A stretch of 55,225 bases of DNA from an uncultured Methylococcales bacterium (lineage in GTDB: Bacteria > Pseudomonadota > Gammaproteobacteria > Methylococcales > Methylomonadaceae). Of this stretch, positions 43,515 through 53,182 are shown piece after piece (within the stretch, counting starts at the first letter, position 1; each line of letters opens with the position of its first letter). The position numbers and the translations under genes were made by a program. Below the pieces are notes generated by a model. The model did not search any database and was not told the DNA's origin. It was given only the letters and a program-made list of their open reading frames with translations. The stretch lies in contig CAIUVX010000193.1 of NCBI GenBank assembly GCA_903902705.1, positions 1-55,225 on the forward strand, read 5' to 3'.

Positions 43515-45893
43515 TCATCGTCCAAGAATTTCATTCGCATCAAAATCATCCACGCTAATGGCTATTAAGCGAGCTTGCTCGGCAACACGGATTAATGCCG
43601 CTTCTTCTTGAGTAATAATTCCACGCGCTAATGCGGTACCTAGCAACGCAAGGACATCGCCTTTACCCAATTTAGCGGCGCGAATTTTTGCTTCCACAGG
43701 TGCTGAGGCTAATACGGCTTTAAAAGCAACTTCAATTCTGCCTGTCGCATCATCGGGATTGTTGTTGATATAAATGCCCTGCGTTAAACGGTCACGCGTA
43801 GCTGAATCATGTAACAGTAAGGCTGCGGTTTGATGAATCAGTTTATCGCTAGGTGGCGTGTTAGGTTTACCGAATGGAAAAATAACAATGCTACGCAATG
43901 CCCACGCGACAGGACGAAACGGCAATAGGTAAAAAATCGCTAGTAAAGATTGCTGGGCGCGGTATAGCGTGTGTTGACACGCCCAATGTAATAACGGCGC
44001 GTCATCTTGCTGACTGCCTTGGTTTTCATAATGTTTCAGCACACAAGAGCATAAATATAAATTACTTAATACATCGGCAAAACGTCCTGATAATCGCTCT
44101 TTACGCTTTAATGAACCGCCCAAAGTGAGTAGCGCAAAATCAGTGACTAGCGCGAAACCAACACTGAGACGGGCAATTTGTCGGTAATAGCGTTGTGTGT
44201 TGTTATCGCCTAAGGTCTGATAAAACCGCGCATTCGTTAAGCCTAACCAAAAAGCGGCGGTTTTATTACGCGCCCAAAAACCAAGATGCTGAAATAACAG
44301 GCTATCAAATTGTGCCAAGTCATTGGCTTGTATTGCTGCCATTTCTTTTTGAATAAAGGGATGGCAACGTATCGCACCTTGCCCAAAAATCATCATGGTG
44401 CGGGTGAGAATGTTCGCACCTTCCACAGTGATGCTAATGGGGATAACTTGATATAAACGCCCTAAATAATTTTTCGACCCTAAACAAATCCCTGAACCAC
44501 CTTGTATATCCATGCCGTCATTAAGCACGCGGCGCATTCTTTCAGTGAGCTCATATTTTAAAATTGCGGAAATCACCGCAGGGCGTTCGCCATTATCTAA
44601 CGCGGCATTCGTTACGCATCTGGCAGCATCGACAATATAGGTTTCGCCTGCCATACGCGCTAACGGTTCTTCGATACCTTCTAGTTCACCAATCGGCACA
44701 TTAAATTGTTTGCGTATGCGTGAGTACGCCCCCGTATTACGACAAGTAAATTTAGACGCAGCAACACTGAGTGCGGGTAAGGAAACTGCTCTGCCTGTGG
44801 TCAAACTGTGCATTAGCATTTTCCAGCCATTACCTGCTTGCGCTACACCACCGATTAAATAATCCAGCGGAATAAAGACGTCTTTACCCCAGTTCGGTCC
44901 ATTTTGAAAAGCTGAATCTAAGGGATAATGCCGTCTGCCGATAGATATGCCTGCTGTGTTGGTGGGAATTAACGCTACCGTGATACCGATAGCTTCAGTC
45001 TCACCGATGAGTTTATCGGGATCATAAAGTTTAAATGCCAAACCCAATACGGTGGCAATAGGACCTAAAGTAATATAGCGTTTTTCCCAATTTAACCGTA
45101 TGCCTAACACTCCATCTTGAGTACATACAATACCCGTATCAGTCATTGCCCCTGCATCACTACCCGCAACAGGGCTGGTCAAGGCAAAGGCAGGAATTTC
45201 CTCACCCGAAACTAAACGTGGCAAGTAATAATTTTTTTGCGCTTCCGTGCCGTAATTTAATAGTAACTTGGCAGGTCCAAGAGAATTAGGCACCATCACC
45301 GTGACTGCCGCCGTGGTACAACGACTGGCGATTTTCATTACTACCTCAGAATGCGCAGTTTCAGAAAACTCCAAACCACCGTAGGTTTTAGGAATCATCA
45401 TGCCGCAAAATTTGTGCTGTTTGATATAGTCCCAGACTTCGGGCGGTAAATCTTTACGTTTATGAGTAATATCCCAATCATTGAGCATCGCGCACAAGGT
45501 TTCTACGTCACCATCGATAAAGGCTTGCTCATCGGCAGTGAGTTTAATCATCGGAAAATCCTGCAATACTTTCCAGTGTGGCTTACCTGAAAATAATTCA
45601 GCATCCCACCAAGTATTCCCCGCTTCTAGTGCCTCATGTTCGGTTTTTGACATGGTGGGCAAGGCTTTTTTCATCCACTGAAATATCCAGCGACTGATGA
45701 GTTTTTGGCGTATAAACGGCACAGTGATTGGAATAAAAATAACTAAATAAGTAATCCAGAGATTTTCATTAAATAGGTTAACAAGACTATAGCCACCTAG
45801 TAGTAAACCGATACACAACGCAGCTTGATGTATGGTGGCTTGGCGATAGCTTAAAACACTAGCCAGAATGATAAATGCGAGTAACCAGAGCAT
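43515..45893 (-). CDS. fadE: Acyl-CoA dehydrogenase, FadE type
   Basis: A 792-residue flavoenzyme catalysing the first step of beta-oxidation. An N-terminal hydrophobic region (about 1-70) contains two or three membrane helices, as in E. coli FadE. The acyl-CoA dehydrogenase core has YGGLEFSETAHSEVV, ALTSPVAGSDAGAMTDTG, and the late IQGGSGICLGSKNYLGRLYQ and VTVEGANILTRTMMIFGQGA blocks. The final part is the DUF1974 region specific to FadE-type enzymes. I selected ATG 45893 because AAGGAGAA sits just upstream; a longer in-frame version extends to 45938 but lacks such a site. E. coli FadE has 814 residues. It probably works with the thiolase and FadN-type enzyme at 3.1-6.5 kb. Confidence 0.92.
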   Translation of the reverse strand: MLWLLAFIILASVLSYRQATIHQAALCIGLLLGGYSLVNLFNENLWITYLVIFIPITVPFIRQKLISRWIFQWMKKALPTMSKTEHEALEAGNTWWDAELFSGKPHWKVLQDFPMIKLTADEQAFIDGDVETLCAMLNDWDITHKRKDLPPEVWDYIKQHKFCGMMIPKTYGGLEFSETAHSEVVMKIASRCTTAAVTVMVPNSLGPAKLLLNYGTEAQKNYYLPRLVSGEEIPAFALTSPVAGSDAGAMTDTGIVCTQDGVLGIRLNWEKRYITLGPIATVLGLAFKLYDPDKLIGETEAIGITVALIPTNTAGISIGRRHYPLDSAFQNGPNWGKDVFIPLDYLIGGVAQAGNGWKMLMHSLTTGRAVSLPALSVAASKFTCRNTGAYSRIRKQFNVPIGELEGIEEPLARMAGETYIVDAARCVTNAALDNGERPAVISAILKYELTERMRRVLNDGMDIQGGSGICLGSKNYLGRLYQVIPISITVEGANILTRTMMIFGQGAIRCHPFIQKEMAAIQANDLAQFDSLLFQHLGFWARNKTAAFWLGLTNARFYQTLGDNNTQRYYRQIARLSVGFALVTDFALLTLGGSLKRKERLSGRFADVLSNLYLCSCVLKHYENQGSQQDDAPLLHWACQHTLYRAQQSLLAIFYLLPFRPVAWALRSIVIFPFGKPNTPPSDKLIHQTAALLLHDSATRDRLTQGIYINNNPDDATGRIEVAFKAVLASAPVEAKIRAAKLGKGDVLALLGTALARGIITQEEAALIRVAEQARLIAISVDDFDANEILGR

Positions 45894-45991
45894 GATTGTT
45901 CTCCTTAAAAACAATTGAACAAGCTCTGGCTCACACAAAAGCTGGAGCTTTTAGAATTGAGTAAATAACACGTTTTTATAGCGTTTAGAAT

Positions 45992-46885
45992 TCACAATAA
46001 AGATTTTAATGCCGTCTCAAGATTCGCATAAGTGAAATCATAACCCAATGTTTGTAACTTGGTCGGTAACGCCCGTTGCCCACCTAATAATAAAACTGAC
46101 ATTTCCCCTAGCAGTAATTTTAACAAGAACGCTGGCGCGACAAATAGGGCAGGGCGGTGTAATACTTGTGCCAGAGTTTGGGTAAATTCACTATTGGTGA
46201 CAGGTTTTGGTGCAGTCATATTATAAGCACCCGTCGCTTGCTGGTTTTCCAATAGCAACAATACGATAGCGACATAATCATCAACATGAATCCAGCTCAT
46301 CCATTGCTTACCATCACCGAGTCGTGCCGCTAAACCGAGTTTAAACGGTAATAGCATTCTGCCCAATAAGCCACCTGCGGAATCCAGCACTAAGCCTGTG
46401 CGTAATAAACACACTCGCACACCAAACGCATCAGCGGTTTGTGCGACGCTTTCCCACGCACTACATAATTGTCCACCAAAATCTGTCGCAGGTAATCGAG
46501 ATTCTTCCAGAATAGTGTCGCCACCGTCACCATAAAAGCCTGTCGCTGAACCGCTTAACAATACGCTGGGTTTATGGGTAGCGTTGGCAATACATTGTAT
46601 TAATGCTTCGGTGATACTAACGCGGCTTTGCCATAAGCGTTGTTTACGCTCTGCTGTCCAACGCGCATCGACAATCGGTTCGCCCGCTAGATTAATCACG
46701 GCATCGAAAACCGTATCGGTGTGCCATTCACCCAATGTTGTCATTGCTTGAACCGCCGCGCCGCATTTAGTTGCCACTGTTTCTGGCTTGCGACTTAATA
46801 CCGTCAGCTCATGACCTTTTGCCAATAAAGCCTTACATAGCCTACGACCTATTAAACCTGTACCACCTGTTATCAAAATCTTCAT
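45992..46885 (-). CDS. TIGR01777-family NAD(P)-binding epimerase (YfcH-like)
   Basis: A 297-residue short-chain-dehydrogenase-like protein. It starts MKILITGGTGLIGRRLCKAL with the GGTGxIG nucleotide loop. The family blocks VINLAGEPIVDARWT, RVSITEALIQC, LSGSATGFYGDGGD and LRTGLVLDSAGGLLGRMLLPFKLGLAARLGDGKQWMSWIHVDD are all there, followed by GAYNMTAPKPVTNSEFTQTLA and the terminal DUF1731 part (PAFLLKLLLGEMSVLLLGGQR). The family is called sugar nucleotide epimerase by position, but its substrate is unknown. It lies 98 bases upstream of fadE on the same strand. Confidence 0.88.
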   Translation of the reverse strand: MKILITGGTGLIGRRLCKALLAKGHELTVLSRKPETVATKCGAAVQAMTTLGEWHTDTVFDAVINLAGEPIVDARWTAERKQRLWQSRVSITEALIQCIANATHKPSVLLSGSATGFYGDGGDTILEESRLPATDFGGQLCSAWESVAQTADAFGVRVCLLRTGLVLDSAGGLLGRMLLPFKLGLAARLGDGKQWMSWIHVDDYVAIVLLLLENQQATGAYNMTAPKPVTNSEFTQTLAQVLHRPALFVAPAFLLKLLLGEMSVLLLGGQRALPTKLQTLGYDFTYANLETALKSLL

Positions 46886-47230
46886 TGCGTAAGTCTCCTG
46901 TTTTTAGGGATTGAAAATACATTAGGATTGTTGCGCTACAGATGGAGTAAAACAGCTTTAGCTGTTTTTAGCCAATAGCCAAAGAGACTGTGAAGGTTTT
47001 AGCTATTGAACTCCATTTAAGCAACTACTAACTGCTGTAATACCATAATGCTACTCCAAAAATAACGATAGCGTGTTTAATTTCTTGTTGCACTTGATTA
47101 ACAGGGTTAGCATGAATGCTTATCTCACAACTTAAAAATACGCTGTGTTTACGGGTTTTATGGTCAGTTTTCTGTGAACAGTCACTATTTCTGTGTATCA
47201 TTACAATTTTATTAAATCGTGGAGAAACGA
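46886..47230. other. Spacer between yfcH-like gene and icd, with inverted repeat
   Basis: A divergent promoter region of 345 bases. It contains an inverted repeat, ATGGAGTAAAACAGCTTTAG...CTATTGAACTCCAT (46942-47016), related to that at 9569. Its GGAGT/ACTCC ends and internal CAGCTTTAGCTG pair are clear. Nearer icd, TTGCACTTGATTAACAGG and TGTGTATCATTACAATTTTA are AT-rich candidates for a promoter. No gene is recognised. Confidence 0.5.
46942..47016. repeat. GGAGT...ACTCC inverted repeat
   Basis: The outer arms ATGGAGT (46942) and ACTCCAT (ending 47016) enclose AAAACAGCTTTAGCTGTTTT and a GCCAATAGCC/AGCTATTG pair. Same design as the 9569-9631 element. Confidence 0.6.
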
Positions 47231-48241
47231 ATGCGCGTTGTAACATTGATTAAAGGGGATGGTATTGGGCCTTCTATTATGGATGCGGCGGTTAAAGTAA
47301 TTGACGCATCAGGGGCAAAAATTCAGTGGGAAGAAGCTTATGCGGGGTTGTCGGCATTTGAAAAATTTGGTAATCCGTTACCCGATGAGACACTGGCTTC
47401 GTTTGATAAAACCCGTTTGGCATTTAAAGGCCCGTTAACCACTGTGGTAGGTTCGGGGTTTAGAAGTATTAATGTCGCGTTGCGTCAACAGTATGATTTG
47501 TATGCTAATGTGCGTCCTGCAAAAAGTTGGGCGGGTATAAAAACTCGTTATGAGGATGTCGATATTGTCATCGTCCGTGAAAATACCGAAGGGCTGTATG
47601 CGGGTTTGGAGCATTATCTTACGCCAAAAAAAGATGTTGCCGAAAGTTTGGCAGTCGTTACTCGTGTGGCTTCAGAGCGTATTGTGCATTATGCGTTTCA
47701 ATATGCGCGTGACAATAAGCGTAAAAAAGTCACTGTCTGTCATAAAGCCAATATTTTAAAATATACGCAGGGTTTGTTTTTGAATGTGGCTAGAGAAGTC
47801 GCAGCATTGTATCCTGACATTGAGTTTGACGAAAAAATCGTTGATGCCGCGTGTATGCACATGGTGATGAATCCACAACAATTTGATGTGGTTGTTACCA
47901 CTAATATGTTCGGCGATATTTTATCGGATTTAACTGCTGGATTAGTCGGTGGTTTGGGGCTAATTCCAGGTGCCAATATTGGTGCAGATGCGGCGTTATT
48001 TGAAGCGGTACATGGCAGTGCGCCTGATATTACGGGTAAGAATCTGGCTAATCCAACCGCTGTGATTATGGCAGGTGCGATGATGTTAAATCATATCGGC
48101 GAGATTGAAGCGGCGGATCGTGTATTAAAAGCGGTAGAAAAAGTGGTTAACGAAGGTAACTATGTTACCCCCGATCTAAATCCTAATTCTAAAGCGGGAA
48201 CGATTGAAATGGGCAATGCAATTGTAGAGGCAATGGCATAG
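47231..48241 (+). CDS. icd: NAD-dependent isocitrate dehydrogenase
   Basis: A 336-residue protein of the isocitrate/isopropylmalate dehydrogenase family. It begins MRVVTLIKGDGIGPSIMDAA. The substrate motif is GSGFRSINVALRQQYDLYANVRP (Ser-x-Asn-x-x-Leu-Arg, as in IDH), with VRENTEGLYAG, the catalytic Lys/Asp in CHKANILK and VTTNMFGDILSDLTAGLVGG. The cofactor motif after HGSAP is Asp-Ile, the pair typical of NAD-specific enzymes, where NADP enzymes have Lys-Tyr. The short length is that of NAD-type homo-oligomeric IDHs such as that of Methylococcus. GGAGAAACGA precedes ATG 47231, which I prefer over the in-frame GTG 47219 overlapping that site. Confidence 0.9.
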   Translation: MRVVTLIKGDGIGPSIMDAAVKVIDASGAKIQWEEAYAGLSAFEKFGNPLPDETLASFDKTRLAFKGPLTTVVGSGFRSINVALRQQYDLYANVRPAKSWAGIKTRYEDVDIVIVRENTEGLYAGLEHYLTPKKDVAESLAVVTRVASERIVHYAFQYARDNKRKKVTVCHKANILKYTQGLFLNVAREVAALYPDIEFDEKIVDAACMHMVMNPQQFDVVVTTNMFGDILSDLTAGLVGGLGLIPGANIGADAALFEAVHGSAPDITGKNLANPTAVIMAGAMMLNHIGEIEAADRVLKAVEKVVNEGNYVTPDLNPNSKAGTIEMGNAIVEAMA

Positions 48242-48254
48242 TCATTCTTTGAGG

Positions 48255-48286
48255 GCTGGAGTCCAAAATATATTTTGGACTCCAGC
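48255..48286 (+). terminator. 32-base perfect palindrome after icd
   Basis: GCTGGAGTCCAAAATA pairs exactly with TATTTTGGACTCCAGC. It lies 14 bases after the icd stop, between convergent genes, so it is a likely bidirectional terminator or a REP-like repeat (same GAGTCCAAAA arm as 24304 and 42029). Confidence 0.7.
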
Positions 48287-48316
48287 AGGTTCATTCAGTA
48301 GTGTTTCTGAAAGGCA

Positions 48317-48613
48317 TTAATCTAAATCACTTAGATAGATGTCTTGAAGCAATTTTTTTTCCCCTGGAGTTAGAAAAATCCGCTTGACTGTTTTTTCAGT
48401 ATCGATAGTTTCAGATTCAGTGATAGATTCTTGATCTTCACTGCGTCTAATGATTTTACGACGTTCCTCCTCTAGGTATTTAAGTTCTTTGTTTTTCATG
48501 CGTTCTAACCACTCTGGTGAACCAAATTGATAAGACACTTTACGGTTATCAGAAGAAATACGCCGTTCCGTTGATGATTGCTGTAATTTGTTACGCAAAT
48601 CAATTATGTTCAT
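48317..48613 (-). CDS. Small charged hypothetical protein
   Basis: A 98-residue hydrophilic protein I do not recognise. It has a basic N-terminal helix (IIDLRNKLQQSSTERRISSD), then FGSPEWLERMKNKELKYLEEERRKIIRRSEDQ, with a charged helix, and ends KRIFLTPGEKKLLQDIYLSDLD. No membrane segment, cysteine or known motif is present. ATG 48613 is preferred over an in-frame TTG at 48628. It is downstream of bamE on the same strand, with a 169-base gap. The start and even the coding status are moderately certain; the composition looks genuine. Confidence 0.6.
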   Translation of the reverse strand: MNIIDLRNKLQQSSTERRISSDNRKVSYQFGSPEWLERMKNKELKYLEEERRKIIRRSEDQESITESETIDTEKTVKRIFLTPGEKKLLQDIYLSDLD

Positions 48614-48782
48614 TATGTTAGTTCTCAAATTCTAATATTTTTCGATTCATTAACCTACCGAATAAAGAATAGAAGACGTTTCCATAAAATACAATAACGA
48701 TACGGGGTTGTTAGTATTTATACTAATACTTTGTAGCGAATATCCGTGATATACCCGCACACCTTTTAGCCCTGTGAAGACT

Positions 48783-49301
48783 TTAAAATGGCAAATTCGC
48801 TGTGGCACTTGATTTTCCTTTTGGCGCAGAGCTGTCAGTGTCGCTGCCGTCAAAGCCAAATAATCCAGTAATCATTTCCCACAAAGTTCTATCAACTTCC
48901 CGCTTAGGTAAATCTACAATCATTTCATTAGAGGGCTTTAGCACAGGCAGATTACTGGGTTTAAAGTCACCGAATAACCCCGCTAATTTTTCCATACCAT
49001 CGGTTTCTTTGAACACCAAGAAGACTTTCTTTTCTACGGGGTCGTCACCACTAGGCTTATCGTAGTAAACATAATCCCAACGATTTTTGTGAAAAAAATC
49101 TGTTAGCATTGGCGAACCCATGATGTACAGCACCTGCCGTTTATCCATATTGGGTTTGAGTTGATTAATCATGTTTTGATCAACAATATTACCTTGTTGA
49201 ATTTCTAGGGTATAAACACCTGGCAAGTTGTTTAAAATCGTGGAACAGGAAGTTAGCGTCAAGCTTGCCAATAGAGTGAAAGAAAAAAGCGATTTTCTCA
49301 T
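48783..49301 (-). CDS. bamE: Outer-membrane assembly lipoprotein BamE
   Basis: A 172-residue lipoprotein of the BAM complex, which inserts beta-barrel proteins. The lipobox is LTSC (Cys19). The mature SmpA/OmlA domain has VYTLEIQQGNIVDQNMINQLKPNMDKRQVLYIMGSPMLTDFFHKNRWDYVYY, the diagnostic BamE pattern. The tail (from about residue 110) is longer than in E. coli BamE (113 residues) and ends in a Ser/Asp-rich region. It is divergent from fur, the standard gammaproteobacterial arrangement. Confidence 0.95.
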   Translation of the reverse strand: MRKSLFSFTLLASLTLTSCSTILNNLPGVYTLEIQQGNIVDQNMINQLKPNMDKRQVLYIMGSPMLTDFFHKNRWDYVYYDKPSGDDPVEKKVFLVFKETDGMEKLAGLFGDFKPSNLPVLKPSNEMIVDLPKREVDRTLWEMITGLFGFDGSDTDSSAPKGKSSATANLPF

Positions 49302-49427
49302 TTGATAGCAGGAAAGGTTTAAAAAAACTAAAATGATACAGGATGTTAAAAGATTATCCTATAAAACTGTCATGCTACAATGTACTTAACTTACACAATG
49401 CGCCCACGGCGATTTAACAGGAGATGA

Positions 49428-49847
49428 ATGTTGGAAACGTACAACTTAAAGAATGCAGGGTTAAAGGTTACGGTACCACGGCTTAAAATTCTGCAAATCT
49501 TAGAAAAACAGCAAGATAAACGCCATTTAACCGCAGAACAAGTCTATAAAATTTTATTAAGCGAAGACGAAGATATAGGCTTGGCAACCGTTTATCGAGT
49601 ATTAACACAATTTGAAGCCGCTGGTTTAGTGAGTCGTCATCATTTTGAGGGCGGTAATTCTATTTTTGAATTATCAACTAGTACCCATCACGATCATATT
49701 TTGTGTCTTAAATGTGGCAAAGTGGATGAATTTACCGATGAGTCGATTGAAATCCGCCAAAGAGAAATTGCCGAAAAATTAGGTTATGAATTAACCGATC
49801 ACGGTTTATATTTGTACGGCTACTGCCCCGTATGCCGTCAAGCTTAA
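49428..49847 (+). CDS. fur: Ferric uptake regulator Fur
   Basis: A 139-residue iron-responsive repressor. The winged helix contains LKNAGLKVTVPRLKILQILE and GLATVYRVLTQFEAAGLV. Metal ligands are in HHFEGGNSIFEL, the STHHDHILCLKCGKVDEF block with its CxxC, and the C-terminal YCPVC. AGGAG precedes ATG 49428. It should repress iron uptake genes with Fe(II). Its divergent partner is bamE, and the intergenic region of 126 bases holds both promoters, one of which may be Fur-regulated. Confidence 0.97.
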   Translation: MLETYNLKNAGLKVTVPRLKILQILEKQQDKRHLTAEQVYKILLSEDEDIGLATVYRVLTQFEAAGLVSRHHFEGGNSIFELSTSTHHDHILCLKCGKVDEFTDESIEIRQREIAEKLGYELTDHGLYLYGYCPVCRQA

Positions 49848-49872
49848 CTATCAATCACTCCTCAGAGACTTC

Positions 49873-51120
49873 ATGTTTAAACCCCTTATTTTTTATATCG
49901 GCTTGCGTTATACGCGGGCTAAACGGCGCACGCAGTTTATTTCCTTTGTCACCTTAGCGTCAGTGCTGGGAATTGCTTTGAGCGTCACCGCGTTGATTAC
50001 TGTGTTATCAGTGATGAATGGTTTTGTCGATAAAATCAGCGAGCGTATGCTGAGCATGACTTCACACGCCACTATCACAGGGCTATATGGTCAATTAGAC
50101 GATTGGCACGCCTTAGAGCAGCAATTAAAAACGTATCCTCATGTTCAAGGTTCTGCGCCTTTTGTTACTGGACAAGTGATGATTAATGCGGATCGTCGCG
50201 TCAACGGCACGATGGTCAGTGGCATTTTGCCTGACTATGAAAGTAAAGTATCTGAAATAGCCGATAAAATGAAATTAGGACAATTATCAGATTTAGTAGC
50301 GGGTGAATACGGTATTATTTTAGGGTTAGAACAAGCGAATTATTTGGGTGTTACTGTAGGCGATAAAGTCACCATCATTAGCCCGCAAGTTAATTCTACC
50401 CCCGCAGGTGTTGTGCCTAGAATGCGCCGCTTTAGCGTGGTTGGTATTTTTCAAGTCGGTATGTATGAATATGACCGCAACATGGCATTGATTCATATCG
50501 ATGATGCAGCTAAATTATTTCGCATGGAAAACAGCGTGTCGGCTTTACGCATTAAAATGGACGACCTACTAAACGCACCTCAAATTACCGCCTCGTTAGC
50601 CAAAACCTTTGCCGATAAATATTCAGTGAGTGATTGGACAATGGCGCACGACAATTTTTTCCAAGCCATAAAAATGGAAAAAAAGGTGATGTCGATTATT
50701 CTGTTGCTCATGGTTGCAGTATCGGCGTTTAACATTGTTTCTACGCTGATTATGGTGGTAACAGATAAACGTAGCGACATCGCCATTTTAAAAACTCAGG
50801 GGCTAACCTCTGCGTCAGTGATGGGGATTTTTATGGTGTTGGGTACGGTTATTGGATTGTTCGGCACGATACTGGGTGTCATTTGTGGAGTATTGCTCGC
50901 CATTAATGTCCCCGAATTAGTCAGTGCGATTGAACAACTGTTTCATGTAAAATTTTTAAACGCCCAAGTGTATTACATCAGCGAATTACCTTCTAAATTA
51001 ATGTGGGGCGATGTATGGGCTACCGCTGGCATGGCATTTTTACTGTCATTGCTTGCCACCATTTACCCTGCTTGGCAAGCCGCTAAAGTTAATCCAGCCG
51101 AGGTATTACGCTATGAGTAA
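49873..51120 (+). CDS. lolC: Lipoprotein-releasing system permease LolC/LolE
   Basis: A 415-residue inner-membrane subunit of the LolCDE ABC transporter that extracts outer-membrane lipoproteins. The N-terminus [21 protein letters not shown] precedes the first helix (about 24-48). The large periplasmic MacB-like domain follows (about 50-270), then three helices in the FtsX region ([41 protein letters not shown] and the two last). It ends PAEVLRYE. Only one permease gene is present; in many methanotrophs a single LolC/E homodimer (LolF type) may do. The stop overlaps the lolD start. Confidence 0.92.
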   Translation: MFKPLIFYIGLRYTRAKRRTQFISFVTLASVLGIALSVTALITVLSVMNGFVDKISERMLSMTSHATITGLYGQLDDWHALEQQLKTYPHVQGSAPFVTGQVMINADRRVNGTMVSGILPDYESKVSEIADKMKLGQLSDLVAGEYGIILGLEQANYLGVTVGDKVTIISPQVNSTPAGVVPRMRRFSVVGIFQVGMYEYDRNMALIHIDDAAKLFRMENSVSALRIKMDDLLNAPQITASLAKTFADKYSVSDWTMAHDNFFQAIKMEKKVMSIILLLMVAVSAFNIVSTLIMVVTDKRSDIAILKTQGLTSASVMGIFMVLGTVIGLFGTILGVICGVLLAINVPELVSAIEQLFHVKFLNAQVYYISELPSKLMWGDVWATAGMAFLLSLLATIYPAWQAAKVNPAEVLRYE

Positions 51121-51790
51121 TGCAATTATTTTACAATGTAAAAAACTCACCAAACGCTATCAAGGTGAATTAGACGTTGATGTGTTAAAAGGCGTGGATT
51201 TAACCATTACCGCAGGTGAACGGGTTGCCATTATGGGCGTGTCTGGTTCGGGTAAAAGTACCTTGATGCACTTATTAGGAGGCTTAGATAAACCGACCAG
51301 TGGCGAAGTGATTTTGGACGGCGTTAATATCAACCAAATCAGCACCACCAAATTGGCGCAACTACGCAATAAATCGCTGGGTTTTATCTATCAATCCCAT
51401 CATTTATTAGGTGAATTTACCGTGTTGGAAAATGCCGCCATGCCGTTATTAATTGCAGGATTAGCAGCCAAGGAAGCCAAAACTCGCGCTACTGCGTTAT
51501 TAGAGCGTGTTGGTTTAGGGCATCGTATCGAACACAAACCTGGTGAATTATCAGGCGGTGAGCGACAACGTGCTGCTATTGCCAGAGCGTTGATTAATAA
51601 ACCTAGCGTGATTTTAGCCGATGAACCCACAGGTAATCTGGACACTAAAACCGCTGATTCGGTTTATCAGCTCATGCTGGAATTAAATCAAGAGCTGAAT
51701 ATCAGTTTTCTAGTGGTCACGCACGACCACGAACTCGCAGGAAGAATGGGTAAAGTGCTACACATGGAAGATGGCTTGATTGTCAGCTAA
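51113..51790 (+). CDS. lolD: Lipoprotein-releasing system ATP-binding protein LolD
   Basis: A 225-residue ABC ATPase. Walker A is [17 protein letters not shown]-loop is [16 protein letters not shown], the signature is [15 protein letters not shown], Walker B is [12 protein letters not shown], and the switch histidine is in VVTHDHELA. The true start is ATG 51113, which overlaps the lolC stop by eight bases and follows a weak ribosome site. It powers LolC in lipoprotein release to the periplasmic chaperone LolA. The two genes form an operon downstream of fur. Confidence 0.95.
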   Translation: MSNAIILQCKKLTKRYQGELDVDVLKGVDLTITAGERVAIMGVSGSGKSTLMHLLGGLDKPTSGEVILDGVNINQISTTKLAQLRNKSLGFIYQSHHLLGEFTVLENAAMPLLIAGLAAKEAKTRATALLERVGLGHRIEHKPGELSGGERQRAAIARALINKPSVILADEPTGNLDTKTADSVYQLMLELNQELNISFLVVTHDHELAGRMGKVLHMEDGLIVS

Positions 51791-51844
51791 GGTTTCAATA
51801 GTTGCTACCTTAGCTGTTTTAGTTGTTCATTTTCAAAACAGCAA

Positions 51845-52867
51845 TTAACGACTCAAAAACATCGCATCACCGTAACTAAAAAAACGATAACACTGAGCGA
51901 TGGCGTGTTGATAGGCGTTCATAATCGGACGATAACCCGCAAATGCAGAAACTAGCATTAATAAAGTTGATTCGGGTAAATGAAAGTTCGTTAGCATGGC
52001 ATCGACTGACTTAAACTGGTAGCTAGGTGTGATGAATAAATCAGTATCACCACAACCTGCTATCAGTTGCCCGCTTTTAGACGCAGACTCTAAGGCTCTC
52101 ACGGCAGTTGTTCCGATAGCAATCACTCGTCCACCTCTCGCTCTTGCTTGATGAACTGCATCAACCGTTGCTGAAGGAACGCTAAAATATTCTTTGTGCA
52201 TTAAATGGTCAGCTAAATTTTCCACTCTGACGGGTTGAAATGTTCCACTACCGACATGCAGAGTGACAAAAGCGGTTTTCACCCCCTTCGTGTTAATTTT
52301 TTCTAGCAATACTTCATCGAAATGCAATCCAGCAGTCGGTGCGGCAACTGCGCCTGCTTTTTTGGCAAACACTGTTTGATAACGGCTTAAATCAGATTCA
52401 TCGTCTGCTCTAGTAATATACGGAGGCAAGGGAATGTGTCCAATGTGTGCTAACAGCGTTAATACACTGTCACTGCCTTTAAATTCTAAAATAAATAAAT
52501 CATTCTCCCTACCTTGTACCTCACAAGTATGCCCGTTATCCAAGTCAATCAACGTCCCTTCTTTTGGCGATTTACTGGCTCTAACGTGTGCTATCGCGTG
52601 ATGCTCATTCAGTATGCGTTCAATCAAAATTTCAACTTTACCGCCGCTACCTTTTTTACCGAACAGTCGTGCTGGAATTACTTTGGTATCATTAAAAACT
52701 AATAAATCCTTATCATTGATTAAATCGATAAAATTGGTAAATTGTCGGTCGATTATTTGCCCAGTGTCCCGATTCATACATAACAAGCGACTAGCATCAC
52801 GAGTTGGCAAAGGTTTTTGTGCAATTAATGCGTCAGGCAATAGATAGTTAAAATCACTTTTTTTCAT
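51845..52867 (-). CDS. queA: tRNA preQ1(34) S-adenosylmethionine ribosyltransferase-isomerase
   Basis: A 340-residue enzyme that transfers and isomerises the ribosyl part of SAM onto preQ1 in tRNA to give epoxyqueuosine. The start [28 protein letters not shown] is typical, followed by [50 protein letters not shown], and [19 protein letters not shown] near the end. All these blocks are diagnostic of QueA. It is divergent from the tRNA-Leu gene. The usual partner tgt is not in the window on its downstream side. Confidence 0.97.
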   Translation of the reverse strand: MKKSDFNYLLPDALIAQKPLPTRDASRLLCMNRDTGQIIDRQFTNFIDLINDKDLLVFNDTKVIPARLFGKKGSGGKVEILIERILNEHHAIAHVRASKSPKEGTLIDLDNGHTCEVQGRENDLFILEFKGSDSVLTLLAHIGHIPLPPYITRADDESDLSRYQTVFAKKAGAVAAPTAGLHFDEVLLEKINTKGVKTAFVTLHVGSGTFQPVRVENLADHLMHKEYFSVPSATVDAVHQARARGGRVIAIGTTAVRALESASKSGQLIAGCGDTDLFITPSYQFKSVDAMLTNFHLPESTLLMLVSAFAGYRPIMNAYQHAIAQCYRFFSYGDAMFLSR

Positions 52868-52928
52868 GGTAAGTTCAAAATAATAAATTTAGTTTGAAAA
52901 TAGACTAGCATTTTTAACGCTGTTTGCC

Positions 52929-52934
52929 TATAAT
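52929..52934 (+). promoter_or_regulatory. -10 box of the tRNA-Leu gene
   Basis: TATAAT lies 11 bases before the tRNA 5' end, the ideal position for a tRNA promoter. A matching -35 at 17 bases is poor (TAGCAT). Confidence 0.55.
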
Positions 52935-52945
52935 GTCGGTTCTGT

Positions 52946-53032
52946 GCCGGGATGGCGGAACTGGTAGACGCGCCGGATTCAAAATCCGGTGATGGTGACA
53001 TCGTGCCGGTTCGATTCCGGCTCTCGGTACCA
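52946..53032 (+). tRNA. tRNA-Leu (anticodon CAA)
   Basis: An 87-base class II tRNA. The acceptor stem GCCGGGA pairs with TCTCGGT, allowing two G-U-type pairs. The D-arm has GGCGGAACTGGTAGACGCGC. The anticodon stem CCGGA/TCCGG encloses TTCAAAA, giving anticodon CAA (reads UUG). A long variable arm (TGATGGTGACATCGT) is typical of leucine tRNAs. The T-arm is GCCGGTTCGATTCCGGC. CCA is encoded (53030-53032). Confidence 0.97.
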
Positions 53033-53041
53033 AAGAAAAAT

Positions 53042-53069
53042 AGGGATTACCATGTAATCCCTTTTTTTT
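53042..53069 (+). terminator. Rho-independent terminator after tRNA-Leu
   Basis: AGGGATTAC (53042-53050), loop CAT, GTAATCCCT (53054-53062), then a run of Ts to 53069. It ends the single-tRNA transcript. Confidence 0.92.
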
Positions 53070-53182
53070 GCCTAAAATTTACCATTATCATAAAAATGGC
53101 AATGGTAAACCTCCCTTGCTGACTTTAAGCAATTAGTATTCCTAACATTAACTAACTACTCACCAATAAAAATTCAAAACTT

